From CAWAPS01 sp963783945 (GTDB taxonomy: Bacteria > Actinomycetota > Acidimicrobiia > Acidimicrobiales > Palsa-688), in assembly GCA_963783945.1 (NCBI GenBank), contig CAWAPS010000019.1, positions 992,001 to 1,056,000 on the forward strand: a stretch of DNA of 64,000 nt, read 5' to 3'. The translations under genes were made by a program, and so were the position numbers. The notes under the pieces are model-generated. The model was given only the letters and a program-made list of their open reading frames with translations, searched no databases and had not been told where the DNA came from. Shown piece after piece: positions 52,192 through 62,149 of the stretch. Numbering within the stretch: the stretch's first letter is position 1; every line of letters begins with the position of its first letter.

Positions 52192-54198
52192 TTAACCGCG
52201 GAAGTCGCCCGCCAGCTTGGCCAGGTCCGGCTCCCCGAGGCCGATACCCACGTTGTAGGGCTCACCGGGGTTGCCGGTGTAGTAGATGTTGTCGTTGCTG
52301 GTGCTGGCCTGTTTCAGCTGGGTGAAGGGCGAGTTGGGGCTGAGCGCGGCGGCGTAGAGATATGGGTTCCAGAACCCGACCCGGTGGCCCAGGTAGGAGT
52401 CGATGACCGCGTTGGAGCCGTTCAACTGCGGGTCGACGAAGCTGGTGCCGCCGGCCTCGTCAAGGCCGCCGATCGAGGCACCGTACACCAGGTAGCCGGT
52501 CTGCGGGTCGCCGTCGGTGGCCAGGTCGGGTTCGGCCCGGCCGGTGCCGAGACCGGTGGTCACGCTGGGCGTGGGGTTGAAGTTCCAGGCGATAGGCTCG
52601 TAGAGGCCCGGAGCGACCTGGGTGTAGTTGGTCGGGGTGAGGTATTCCACTGCGTGGAAGGTGTGCGTGCCCGGCACGCGCTGCTGGTAGGAGGGAGTTG
52701 GCTCGAGCGTGCTGAAGCCACCGCCGCTGCCCACCACGTTCGACTCGGCGGCCTCGGCCAGCGGAATGGTGTTGACCTTCGCCAGCGGTCTCCACAAGTA
52801 GTCCCAGCCCCAGATGCGCTGGGTCGTGGTGGTGGCCGTGGCCGTGCCGTCAGGTCCGGACAGGTAGGTGGTGCCAGGCAGCGTGGTAGCGCCGGACGCG
52901 GTGGCGAACGGGCTGTCCGCCGGCTGGTCCACCGACAGGTTCGTCGTGCCTAGGTCCTCGCTGGCGTCGTAGGCGCCGGCGTCGCCGGAGGAGGTGAAGG
53001 CCGACTGGCCCTGCGCGGCCATCTCGAGGAAGGCCTCGTCGAACGCCTGTACGTAGCCCGCGGACTCCAGCCCGGTCGAGACGAGATAGTGGATCGCGGT
53101 CTCGGACTCGCCCCAGCTCGCCGACACACCGCTCGCCAGGTTCTGGCTGGCCGCGGTGAAGAAGGCGTCGACGAACCCGTAGTCGGTGTTCGGCGCCTGG
53201 TAGTCGATCACGTTCGCGCCCCGGGCAAGCGCCCCGGACTGCTCGATGTCCAGGTCGGTCTCGACCGATCCCGATGCGGCGCTAGGCGCGCCCGGGCCGC
53301 CGTCGACGTTGTCAACGGTGAGGGTTCCGGTGCGGGTCACGTGCGCGATGTTGGCCCAGAAGTACTGTGGCGACCCCGGGTCAACCGCGGCCAAGGTGAC
53401 GATGCCAACGGTCTGGCCGGACCCACTTGCGCCGCGCGTATACAGAGGGTTCAGGTCGTACATCCGGGCAAAATCGCCCGGCAGGTGGCAGCCGTTGGTC
53501 AGGCCGAACGCCGCCACGCAGCTGTTCGAACTGCCCTGCTGGGGCGCGTCGTAAGCGGACGGCTTGGCGATCTCGCTGACGTACGGGCCATAGTTCGTCA
53601 GCCCGAGGATCGCCGTCACGAACGTGGCCAGCCGGTACGGCAGCAGCGGCTGTTGCGTGTTGGTGTACACATTCTGCCGGCGTATTGGGCCGAAGCCGTC
53701 CGTACCTGCTTGCTGGGGTACGGTGGCGTTCTTCTCGATGATGGTCAGCGCATGGTCGAATTCGCCCGCGGTGCCGGTGGCCACCACGTCCACGTCGTTG
53801 GCGTAGGCGTCGCTGCTGATGCCGAAGCCGGCCAGGTAGCTGGTCAGCGCGTGGATGTGGGACGAGGGCTGGCCGTAGTGGGCGGCGAACTGGCCGACCG
53901 ACAGGTATTGCGAGCTGGGGATGCCCGCCTCGACCTCGGCCTCCAGAGACGTGATGTTCTGCTCCTTGAGGATGAACGACACGGTGACCGGCGTGTCTGC
54001 CGGGGTGTCACCGAAGACCTGGGCGCCCGGCACAGCAGCCGCGCTGATGCCCGAGGGCACCTGCGTGGGCGTGCTCGGGCCCGGGGTAGAGGCCGCGGCG
54101 GCGCTCATCGCTGCGGCTGGCGACCCAGCTGCCAGTAGTAGCACGAACCCGCCGGCAACGATGGCCGTCCGTGTCAACCGTACCTTCGGTCCTCTCAT
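52192..54198 (-). CDS. Secreted S53-family (sedolisin/kumamolisin) peptidase
   Basis: A 668-residue pre-pro-peptidase. Residues 1-35 are a signal peptide (RLTRTAIVAGGFVLLLAAGS). Residues 60-200 form the pro-domain (VTVSFILKEQNITSLEAEVE, SSQYLSVGQFAAHYGQ). The catalytic domain contains Glu-313 and Asp-317 (GSVETDLDIEQ), the oxyanion Asp (TSSGDAGAYD) and Ser-586 (AGGTSFVDPQ). S53 enzymes are acid-active endopeptidases that mature by self-cleavage. The usual late calcium site is less clear. ATG 54198 is chosen for the signal peptide. It stands alone and is intact. The presence of such an enzyme fits growth in acidic soil. Confidence 0.92.
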   Translation of the reverse strand: MRGPKVRLTRTAIVAGGFVLLLAAGSPAAAMSAAAASTPGPSTPTQVPSGISAAAVPGAQVFGDTPADTPVTVSFILKEQNITSLEAEVEAGIPSSQYLSVGQFAAHYGQPSSHIHALTSYLAGFGISSDAYANDVDVVATGTAGEFDHALTIIEKNATVPQQAGTDGFGPIRRQNVYTNTQQPLLPYRLATFVTAILGLTNYGPYVSEIAKPSAYDAPQQGSSNSCVAAFGLTNGCHLPGDFARMYDLNPLYTRGASGSGQTVGIVTLAAVDPGSPQYFWANIAHVTRTGTLTVDNVDGGPGAPSAASGSVETDLDIEQSGALARGANVIDYQAPNTDYGFVDAFFTAASQNLASGVSASWGESETAIHYLVSTGLESAGYVQAFDEAFLEMAAQGQSAFTSSGDAGAYDASEDLGTTNLSVDQPADSPFATASGATTLPGTTYLSGPDGTATATTTTQRIWGWDYLWRPLAKVNTIPLAEAAESNVVGSGGGFSTLEPTPSYQQRVPGTHTFHAVEYLTPTNYTQVAPGLYEPIAWNFNPTPSVTTGLGTGRAEPDLATDGDPQTGYLVYGASIGGLDEAGGTSFVDPQLNGSNAVIDSYLGHRVGFWNPYLYAAALSPNSPFTQLKQASTSNDNIYYTGNPGEPYNVGIGLGEPDLAKLAGDFRG

Positions 54199-55010
54199 GA
54201 TCGTTCTCCCCTCGGCAGATGCTTGCCCGGCAAACACAATTCCGGCAGTGGCGCCGTTCCCGGACTCTCGGGTCCGTGCTGAACCGCAGTCCCCTGTGCT
54301 GGATTTCGGTTCGCCATAGTGCCCGCGCGGTGGCTGCGGTCACGAGAAACAACACCCCGGTTCACCGAGCCAACTAACAAGGCGGCAACCTCGGTCCTGC
54401 CATCGCGCTCCAGCAGCCCGCTACTGACCATCATCACATGCCCTCTCGCCGCAGCAAAACGGTGAGCAAACTCTAGTACCCGGACCTCACCCCGAACAGA
54501 GCTATGGCGCGCCGTAGCTAGGAGGACCCGGATTGGGGCGCCCTTGCCGGCCCTGAGCCTGCAGGACTGCTCTGAATCGTTCTTTCCGCTTCCTCCCTTT
54601 CGGATTTCTACCCTCGCTCTCATTCGCTCTGAACACCCGCTCGGCCGACCACCGAAGACGACTCGCTTGCCCTTAGCGGGCGACAACGACCAGGACGGAT
54701 GAGCGGGTAAGCGTCTATTTTGACGGACCAGATCCCACTGGCTACAGCTCAATCAGACCACACCCCGGACGGGTCCGCATGGGGGAAATCCCCCAAGATC
54801 GGTGAGGGAGACCATTCCAAGCGTCTCGAAAGGACCCCAACACCCACACAACGGCCGCTCCTCGGCGGAACCTTTTCTGCTACAGCGGCTGTCCCATTCC
54901 GTTGCGGTGTGGGGACCGCCTTAACGCCCCCGAGGGAGGCGGCACTTGCCCGGTGGGCCAGCCACTTCCCTCAGGAGCCGGCTGGTTAGATTAGTGCCGA
55001 TGCGAGCCGT
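54199..55010. other. No gene recognised
   Basis: About 810 bases between the peptidase gene and the end of the giant regulator gene. Frames on both strands lack known domains. Confidence 0.45.
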
Positions 55011-58000
55011 CTACCGGGGGCGGTGTCCCAGTCCTAGCTGCCTAAGGATGCGCAGCAGACTGAATTGTTGTGCGAGCTGCCGGGCCTCGTCGGCGTAGGC
55101 TGTGACATCGACAGGGTCGAGCGTGTCATGTGCGAGGGTTGCCCAGTCGGCGAGCGTATGGGCGGTCCATACTGGAGAGCGCAGACGACGGCTTAAATCT
55201 AGGGCGGACGCAAAGTATTTGTTCGCCTGATGGGTGTCAGCCCGCAACGTGGCTAGCAATCCGAGGTAGCGGTCAGCGGGCCCGAGGAAGCCAACAGTCG
55301 CCCCGACTGAGACTCCTCGTCCCGTCCAGGGCTCGAGCATGGAGGCTAGATCTTCGCCGGCAGATTGGGCGTCGACTCGAACAGAGGCTTCGGACAGCAG
55401 GCAGAGTGCCGCTGGAAACATAGCGTCCGGAGGGAGGGCGGCGAAGCCGTTGCTGGTGTAGTCGTCGAGCAGTTTCTTGGTTTCCTCGATCATGCCGATT
55501 TCGGCTAGCAATGCGACTAGTCCGGGTAGCCACAGGTTCTCTGCAGAACGGTGGTTGAGTATCGCCCGGACGAGTGGCGCCAACTCCTCGAGCCGATCTT
55601 GTTCTCGTCGGATCAGGAACATCTGCAGGCCGTATGAGCCCGACACGTCGTCGCCCAGTGCCTGCCCCAGGTTGAGCAACTCGTCGGCGTGGGTCTCGGC
55701 CGCCTCGAAGTCGCCCGAGCAGAAGGCCAGTACCTGCTTGAGGCTGGACACGATGTAGTGCCGGAAGCGCATGGAGCCGCCGCGGGTGCTGCGTTCAGCT
55801 TCGCTGAGCCTGAACAGCGCGTCGGCGATCTCGCCCCGCTCAAGGTGCAGTTGTACCAGGTTGGCCATCAGGCCGGCGACATCGGTCGTAAGTCTGCCCG
55901 TCCCTGCGATCTCAGCCTCGAGGTCGAGCGCCTCGTGCAGAAGGGCGAGCATGTCGTCGAGTTCGACCGGCCGGTTCCTCGGCACTGTGCCTGTGCGAAT
56001 GTCGATGGCGTGGAGCAGAACCTCGCGGTCGCCAAGAGCACGGGCGCGCTGCAGGACGTCGACCGCCCGACGGGCGCCTTCGTCCGCCTCGCCGCAATAG
56101 GCAAGCGCCCGGGCAAGCGCCCCATTGACCAACGTATCCAATTCTGGCTCGAGCGGATGCCCGGCGGCCTCGGTTAGGAGTCGCAGGGCTTGGTGACCGT
56201 GTGACCCGGGTCTCCAACTCACCTCTTCATAGGCGACTGCCGCCCGAGCGAACTGGGTCCAGTCCTGCCAAGTCCGGGCCAGTTCGGCGGCGCGCTCGAA
56301 CGTGGCCAGGCAGCCGTGATGGAGACCGGAGAGGCCTTGCGCCTCGCCCATGGCCATCGTCAGGTCGTAGCGGGTCGAAACGGGCGCCCCGATCCAATCG
56401 GCCACCTCGAGGGCGAAGGTCAGGTCGTCGACAGCGGCGGGGAAGGCAACCTGTAGGATCGCCTGTTTCGCGGCACTTCGGGCGAAGTCGATCGCCTTTT
56501 CTTGAAGGTATGAGAGTTCAGAAGCGGCGCAATGATGCGCCAACGAGCGGAGGTGCGGATCGAGGTCGTGAGCGAAGGTCCGCTGTATCGAAGCGACGAT
56601 GTCGGCGTGGAGCCGCGAGCGGCGCGACGCGGACACGTCCGCGGAAAGGACATCGCGCACGAGGGCATGGGCGAAGCGAAACCGGTTAACGCCGATCTCG
56701 TCGACCAACCCCGCTCTTACCGCACTCTCGAGCGAGGTGAGGGCTTCGCCCTCGGCTATCCCACGCGCACCGGCTGTCACCAGTAGCGAGAACTCAAGTC
56801 CGATCAGCGCGGCGACTTGAAGCACGTCCTGCACCCCGGGGTCTAGGCGCCTCACCCGGTTTCGAACGGCGCTGACCACGTCGCCGGGATGGCCGCTGTC
56901 TTCCCCGCGGCCGCTCACTTTGAGACTGGCAAGTATTGCGCCGATAAAGAGAGGGTTGCCCGCGGTCTCAGCGACGATCCGTTCGGCCATCAGCTCGGGC
57001 CCATCGACATCGAGGTCGCTGTCGGAGATCAACGACGCCACCGCTCTCGCGTCGAGCCCTGCCAGCCTGAGCCGATGGCTTCGGCCGGTACGACCCAACT
57101 GGTCTACGATGCCCGACAGGACGTCGTTGGTGTCGGGGTCTGTGTCGCGGGCGGTACCGAGAATCAAGAGTCGCGTCGACCCCGGATTTCGGAGCACGTG
57201 CAGCAACATGGCCAGGGTTGGGCGATCGGCCCAATGAACGTCGTCGACAACCAGGACGACCGGATAGTTGGCTCCGAGGTCAGTCAACCACGAAAGTACC
57301 GATTCGAACAGCCGCTGCTGTTCCACCTCGGTCGCTCTACCGATATCGTCCAACATAGAAGGAAACCGGCCGCCCAGCTCAGGGACAAGTCGCACCAAGG
57401 GCGCCGGGTCCCGTCCAAGAGACCTCCCTAGCTCTGCAGTGCTGCGATGGTTGACATACCATCGCAGTGCCCCCACGAAGGGCTGGTAAGGATCTTGCAC
57501 GAGCTCGTCGCAACGGCCGAACAGCACGAGCGCGCCTCGGTCGTGGGCCCGAGTTGCCACCTCGGCGGCGAAGCGGGTCTTGCCGACCCCCGGCTCCCCC
57601 AGGACCCAGAAGACCGTCGCACCTTCGGTTCCGTGGCCCCCATAGCGCGGAGACGTCGACGTCCGCGCCGCCGCGAGCGCTTGCTGCAAGACATCCTGAC
57701 GTCCAACAAACCTCGTCCACCCTGTGGCGCTGAGATCCTCCGGTAACGGAAGAGTCGACAACTGAGTAAGGAACGCCGGCGATGCCAGAAGGGAGCTCCC
57801 GCCTGCGGGATGCCCGAGCTCGAAGAGCCGTTCCGGAACGTCAGAGCCAGGCACGAACAGGCCCAGGCCGGCAACCGATATCGGCTCGGGAAGGAGCTGG
57901 CCCACCCTTGCGACGGTCTGAGCGCACAGCAGGATCTGACCGTCCCCGGCGGAGTCGCGGAGTTGGCCACATCGGTCAACCGGCACTCCCCTCCACTCAC

Positions 58001-59219
58001 CGTTGGCGAACTCGGCATCCCCGGTGCATAACGCGATACGGACCGCCGGGGGAACCCCCTCTCCCCAATCGGATTCGGCGATTCTGGCCTTAACGGCCAG
58101 GGCCGCCCGCAGTGCCGCCACCGGGCTGGCGAACACCGCGTGGACCGCGTCGCCAACTGCCGGGAAGACTTCGCCGCCCTCGGCCTCCACGATATCGCCG
58201 ATCATCCGGTCGTGGCCCTTCACGGTCGCGGCCATCGAGGATGGCTGCTGCTGCCACAGGGTCGTGCTGTTTTTGATATCGGCAAACAGAAATGTCACCG
58301 ATCCCTCCAACAACAATCGATCCCCTGCCGTGGGCGTCCCTAACCCGGCCACAGCGAGAGGTCGAGGGTGGAGGGACGATGCTGCTGGTGCCTTCCAGTC
58401 CAGTTCGGGTTTCTGGAGCAGGATGGCCTCTTCTAGGGTCCGTAGATCGGCGCTGGGTTCGATACCCAGCTGCTCGCCCAGAACGGCTCGTAGCCGCTGG
58501 AAGGCACGCAGAGCCTCGGCCTGACGGTCGCAACGGTAGAGAGCCACCATCAGATGACCCCACAAGCGCTCGCGCAGCGGATCCATGGTCAGTGCCGTCT
58601 CGGCCGCGGCAACCACTCCGTCGTGCTCGCCCAACACCAATCGCGCCTCAAGCCACCGTTCAACGGTGGCGCCTCGCAGCTCCTCCAGCCGGGTGATCTC
58701 ACTTCGGGCCCATGTCGTGCCGGCCACCTCGGCCAGCGGAGCGCCCCGCCAACACCCCAAAGCGGCCCTCAGGGAGTCGGCCACCTTCGCTGCACCGTCA
58801 GGATCGGATAGTGGTGTGCGGCGTCCCTCGTCTGCCAGTCGCTCGAATCGCTCCGCGTCCAACTCGTCGTAGCCGACGATGAGTACGTACATGCCCTGAC
58901 GGTTAACTAGGCGACCCGGACCCAGCTTGGCCCGCAGGGTTGAGACATGACTCTGCAACGTGGACGCCGCGGAACGGGAGGGCCGGCCGTCCCACAGGTC
59001 CTCGGCCAGCTGTCCCGCCTCGACCGGACTATTCGCCGCCATGAGCAAGCGAATTAGGAGCTGTCGGACCCGCGCCCCACCAACGGTCACCTGCGCCCCG
59101 TCAGCACTCACGGTAAGCGGACCTAACACGCCGAACCGATACCCGACCTCATCTGTACCATCCACCGCTATCCACGCTAGCTGAGCCTGATGCGCTCCCC
59201 GCAGCCCGAAGCTGCGCAA
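55011..59219 (-). CDS. Multidomain SARP-cyclase-AAA-TPR transcriptional regulator
   Basis: A 1402-residue protein. Residues 27-110 are an OmpR/SARP winged helix (YRFGVLGPLTVSADGAQVTV), 115-265 the bacterial transcriptional activator (BTAD) domain, 303-470 a class III nucleotidyl cyclase-like domain (VTFLFADIKNSTTLW, Asp-314; AVGDAVHAVF, Asp-357), 500-760 an AAA/STAND ATPase (Walker A GEPGVGKT with Lys-547; Walker B VVLVVDDVHWAD, 653-664), and 900-1402 TPR-like helices. Metal aspartates of the cyclase remain, but the transition-state Asn and Arg are Asp-415 and Gln-419 (VDRCGQL), so cyclase activity is doubtful. No terpene, polyketide or peptide cluster is adjacent; targets are unknown. Confidence 0.93.
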   Translation of the reverse strand: MRSFGLRGAHQAQLAWIAVDGTDEVGYRFGVLGPLTVSADGAQVTVGGARVRQLLIRLLMAANSPVEAGQLAEDLWDGRPSRSAASTLQSHVSTLRAKLGPGRLVNRQGMYVLIVGYDELDAERFERLADEGRRTPLSDPDGAAKVADSLRAALGCWRGAPLAEVAGTTWARSEITRLEELRGATVERWLEARLVLGEHDGVVAAAETALTMDPLRERLWGHLMVALYRCDRQAEALRAFQRLRAVLGEQLGIEPSADLRTLEEAILLQKPELDWKAPAASSLHPRPLAVAGLGTPTAGDRLLLEGSVTFLFADIKNSTTLWQQQPSSMAATVKGHDRMIGDIVEAEGGEVFPAVGDAVHAVFASPVAALRAALAVKARIAESDWGEGVPPAVRIALCTGDAEFANGEWRGVPVDRCGQLRDSAGDGQILLCAQTVARVGQLLPEPISVAGLGLFVPGSDVPERLFELGHPAGGSSLLASPAFLTQLSTLPLPEDLSATGWTRFVGRQDVLQQALAAARTSTSPRYGGHGTEGATVFWVLGEPGVGKTRFAAEVATRAHDRGALVLFGRCDELVQDPYQPFVGALRWYVNHRSTAELGRSLGRDPAPLVRLVPELGGRFPSMLDDIGRATEVEQQRLFESVLSWLTDLGANYPVVLVVDDVHWADRPTLAMLLHVLRNPGSTRLLILGTARDTDPDTNDVLSGIVDQLGRTGRSHRLRLAGLDARAVASLISDSDLDVDGPELMAERIVAETAGNPLFIGAILASLKVSGRGEDSGHPGDVVSAVRNRVRRLDPGVQDVLQVAALIGLEFSLLVTAGARGIAEGEALTSLESAVRAGLVDEIGVNRFRFAHALVRDVLSADVSASRRSRLHADIVASIQRTFAHDLDPHLRSLAHHCAASELSYLQEKAIDFARSAAKQAILQVAFPAAVDDLTFALEVADWIGAPVSTRYDLTMAMGEAQGLSGLHHGCLATFERAAELARTWQDWTQFARAAVAYEEVSWRPGSHGHQALRLLTEAAGHPLEPELDTLVNGALARALAYCGEADEGARRAVDVLQRARALGDREVLLHAIDIRTGTVPRNRPVELDDMLALLHEALDLEAEIAGTGRLTTDVAGLMANLVQLHLERGEIADALFRLSEAERSTRGGSMRFRHYIVSSLKQVLAFCSGDFEAAETHADELLNLGQALGDDVSGSYGLQMFLIRREQDRLEELAPLVRAILNHRSAENLWLPGLVALLAEIGMIEETKKLLDDYTSNGFAALPPDAMFPAALCLLSEASVRVDAQSAGEDLASMLEPWTGRGVSVGATVGFLGPADRYLGLLATLRADTHQANKYFASALDLSRRLRSPVWTAHTLADWATLAHDTLDPVDVTAYADEARQLAQQFSLLRILRQLGLGHRPR

Positions 59220-59484
59220 CCGAGCCCCGTCGCCAGCAAGGCAGTCCTAGCCCCGACAGTCAGGCGAGCGTTCGCTGGCAACCAGCATCCCGACGCCGTC
59301 TCGGGCCGCTACGCCGCGCTGGCGCGTGCGCCTCAAAAGGGTGTTGCGCCGAAGCGTCGAATCTGGCGAGCTCGCAGATCGGCCAAGCGCGACCCGCGAC
59401 ACGGTTGGACGACCACGGGGACTACATCGATGACGCGCCGGTCAGTGGGGGTACACGATCCATCACGGCGAAGTCTGAGGTTCG

Positions 59485-59742
59485 CTATCCCGGCGGACCA
59501 GGATCGATCTGGGAAACCTCGATGACCACGTCAGCGGGCAACCCCGCTCGCCTTGCTGCCTCACGAATCGCCTCGGCGCTCACGGCCTCGTAGAGACAGT
59601 AGGTTTTCTTCTTGTCGGCGCTCAGGAACGAGTACAGCCACGACACGCCAACATCCGCGTTGATCAGCTTGATCTGTTCCAGCCCCGCCGGGTCAGGGTC
59701 GAGCTGTTCAGCAAAGTTACGTTCGATCACAAAGAGCGGCAT
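59485..59742 (-). CDS. DUF4242 family protein
   Basis: An 85-residue protein: PLFVIERNFAEQLDPDPAGL at the start, VSWLYSFLSADKKKTYCLYE in the middle and LPADVVIEVSQIDP at the end, the DUF4242 (nickel-binding, ferredoxin-like) pattern. TAGGAGGAAA precedes ATG 59742. Function is unknown. A tandem 10-base repeat lies about 43 bases upstream. Confidence 0.85.
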   Translation of the reverse strand: MPLFVIERNFAEQLDPDPAGLEQIKLINADVGVSWLYSFLSADKKKTYCLYEAVSAEAIREAARRAGLPADVVIEVSQIDPGPPG

Positions 59743-59784
59743 TGCGATTTCCTCCTAGGTCAACCCTATATGGGCTTTGCAATG

Positions 59785-59804
59785 AGACAAAATCAGACAA
59801 AATC
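59785..59804. repeat. Tandem 10-base direct repeat
   Basis: AGACAAAATC occurs twice in a row, 43-62 bases upstream of the DUF4242 start. It may be a regulator site; nothing else supports this. Confidence 0.4.
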
Positions 59805-60176
59805 CGGCAATAGGTTCCACCAGGACGCGAGCGCCATCCAAGAACGTGATCCACTTGAAGTCCTACCTGGCGGCGGCATCGAACATGTTGGCGGAGCAGG
59901 CTGCAGTCGTGCGGGCAAGACAACGAAATTACTCTTTCTCGTCTGCCGCGCCGAGCAAGTCAACATTTCAGGACATGAGCCTAACCAAAAGAACGATAGC
60001 GTGACCTGGCGCTCGCCGTCGTTTTCGAGAGTCTGGGCGACCTAGCCGACGCCGCATACAACTCTGGCTGCATGCGGACCTAAACGGATAGTCTCCGTAC
60101 CGGCAGAAAGGACCCGTGCATGAACGCTCACTGGCCTGTGCGGGTCGTTCGCTGGTCGGAGTGGTCCCCCACAGGA
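59805..60176. other. No gene recognised
   Basis: About 370 bases with no supported gene. Confidence 0.4.
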
Positions 60177-60208
60177 CCGGATAGCCCGTCCGTTGACGGG
60201 CTATCCGG
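60177..60208 (-). terminator. Strong 14-base hairpin after the small secreted gene
   Basis: CCGGATAGCCCGTC, loop CGTT, GACGGGCTATCCGG: a perfect 14-base stem 14 bases past the stop at 60223. No T-run follows on either strand. It is most likely a stem-type terminator, working for the minus-strand gene. Confidence 0.6.
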
Positions 60209-60222
60209 TTCAAGGAGCACCC

Positions 60223-60459
60223 TCAGCCCTTGTGAATGTCGGGGCTGTGCGTGAGAATGGCGGGACCGCCCTTAATGATGTCCGGACCTGCTACCGTTCG
60301 TTTCAACGGGCTGACCGTCATCGCTCCGGAACGGATTCTTTGTGGTGATACGGCGCTGGTGGGCGTCGCCGAAGCCGCCAGTTCGCTGGTGCCGATAATA
60401 GCGCCGAACGCAGCGAGGCTCAGGGTGGAACTAAATACCAGAACAGATAGGCGTCGCAT
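60223..60459 (-). CDS. Small exported protein, 78 residues
   Basis: ATG 60459 follows GGAGAAAAG and begins a signal peptide (MRRLSVLVFSSTLSLAAFGA, then SELAASA). The mature part is about 48 residues, short, with PLKRTVAGPDIIKGGPAIL near the end, and no cysteines. I do not recognise a family; it is not a lanthipeptide or cysteine-rich peptide by composition. The strong hairpin directly downstream supports a separate transcription unit. It could be a secreted peptide or envelope factor. Confidence 0.5.
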   Translation of the reverse strand: MRRLSVLVFSSTLSLAAFGAIIGTSELAASATPTSAVSPQRIRSGAMTVSPLKRTVAGPDIIKGGPAILTHSPDIHKG

Positions 60460-61210
60460 TTCTTTTCTCCGATCGTGTTGATTGCCGCTCGTTCTCGGGT
60501 GACAAGCGGGTGTGACTTGCATGTGGTTTCTGTTGTCCCATGAAGGGTCTGTTTTTCTGAGTGATTCGGTAGTAGTGGAACAGTCGATGTCTGTCCTGGG
60601 TGAATCGACAGACTCGTATGATCCGTCGCCACCTCAGGGCGGGTGATGCGCTCGCGGTCGAAGCCTTCGGTGAAAAGATGACGATGGGAGGTTTTGACCA
60701 CCCGGGTGGAGCCAGCTCATTGGGATGCACCTTCGTTTTGAAATACCTTCGCCACATCCGATCGACATGACCTTCGGACAACCTGCGGCGCCTGAGAATC
60801 CCGTCGAGGGGTGTGACCAGGTGTTCGGATCTGAGGTCAGTATCCAGCTGCCTGCTCCAAGATCGCTCCAGGATTGCTCCAGGATCTGGTCGCTTGGCGG
60901 ATCCTCCGTTCAGCCGGGAAGGCGGCGTCCCAGGCGAGTGCGGGTGACTACTGGCACCTCGTCGCCGTCGAAAGACCGGGCACGAGCTCGGAACGGAGCA
61001 TACGACGGCTCGGGCGAAGTAGCGGCTGGGCCCGTCCAGGATCGTCAGGGCGCAGAACGTGACCCAGCCGGTTCGACCGCCCCCTCGATCCCACGAACAC
61101 ATGATCTCCGACTCGACTAGGGCGAGCCCTCTGCAGAGCCGCTCATAACCGGGCATGGCCTCTTGCGCGGCCCCGTCGCGGTGGAGAGCGCCTACGTGCC
61201 TGATGGCTCT
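60460..61210. other. No gene recognised
   Basis: About 750 bases without a supported gene. A 241-codon minus-strand frame crosses it but has no domain and overlaps the secreted-protein gene in another frame. Confidence 0.4.
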
Positions 61211-61330
61211 GTCGGCCTCCTACAGGCCCGAATCACGGTGCGAACATTCGTATCCGTTCCGGCGACACCGACGGCTCCTCCGCTTGGGATCTCAAGCAGG
61301 CCGCGGGGCGCCTCCGACGGCACTTATACG
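61211..61330 (+). repeat. Diverged repeat, copy B
   Basis: The counterpart of 38085-38215 in opposite orientation. The 27-base core 61273-61299 is identical. The shared frame reads GDTDGSSAWDLKQAAGRLRR here. Parent gene or element is unknown. Confidence 0.5.
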
Positions 61331-61509
61331 GGCATGTCCCAGTTGGATATGACCGCGCCAGTTGGGGTCAGTCATCAGCGACGACGATGGTCATGTGGGC
61401 ACTGCTGAGGCGGCTGCCTGCAGGGTGGCATCGAGACCATCCGCGCCCGGAGTTCCCGAGGTCAACGGGAAGATGATGGGTGCCTCTACGCCGGCCCGAC
61501 GGTAGGCGG

Positions 61510-62036
61510 TTATGGTCTCAGAAACGAGTAGCGGGCGCGGTCCGCGGCCGCGTCTCGGTCGCCGACACCGACGTGGACGGTGGCGTAGATGGTGGCATCA
61601 CCGCCGCGGCGGACATGGGCGACGCACGTGGGGACGTGGGTAGCCGGCAGGTACTTGAGTAGAACGCCGTCGGCGATCTCTCCGCCAAGTCGCAACATTG
61701 ATTCCCCCAATGCGCCAAGGATGATCTTGGGTGTGCGTTCGCCCAGCTCGACACCGAGGCGGAACTTGCGTACTTGGAAGTAGTCGCCGCTGAAGGTGAC
61801 CGGCTCCCCTGACAGGCACAGACGAAGCAGGGCAATGAACTCCCGCATGTATGCGACCGGTCGGCTCGGATAGCCGGCGCCATGCCAGTCCCCAGCAACC
61901 GTCTGTGAGGAAACGCCGACCCCCAAGAGCACCTCCCGATGCGAATTGAGCGCCTGCACGGATGCGGCCGCCATCGCCAGCAGAGGTGGCGTACGAACCT
62001 GAGCAGGCAGTACACCGGTCCCCAACCTGGGAATGA
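61510..62036 (-). pseudogene. LLM-class oxidoreductase fragment cut by an IS21-type end
   Basis: About 175 codons from the middle of an LLM enzyme: RLGTGVLPAQVRTPPLLAMA, LLGVGVSSQTVAGDWHG, then VTFSGDYFQV and GERTPKIILGALGESMLRLG. The first 50-60 residues are missing exactly where IS21-like terminal repeats begin (62041), and the C-terminal third is missing at the other end. It is a dead fragment. Confidence 0.6.
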
Positions 62037-62040
62037 CATG

Positions 62041-62090
62041 CTGATCTGGCCCCACCGGGAGCCATTTCGCTGATCTGATTTGGCCCCACC
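62041..62090. mobile_element. IS21-type terminal repeats
   Basis: CTGATCTGGCCCCACC at 62041-62056 and CTGATCTGATTTGGCCCCACC-like sequence from 62070 form the repeated, GGCCCCACC-ending units that IS21 elements carry at their ends. They sit between the cut LLM gene and an IstA-like start, so they mark one end of a degenerate IS21 insertion. Confidence 0.5.
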
Positions 62091-62149
62091 CCCAACCCAC
62101 TGTCCCTACGTTGCGTGGTTGCTGATGGCCACGGACAAGGGAGAAGGAG

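Noticed and set aside
53089..54138. Plus-strand frame of 349 codons
   Set aside because: Antisense to the S53 peptidase; no recognisable domain.
55011..59219. SARP gene as marker of an antibiotic cluster
   Set aside because: No polyketide, peptide or terpene biosynthetic genes are in the window.
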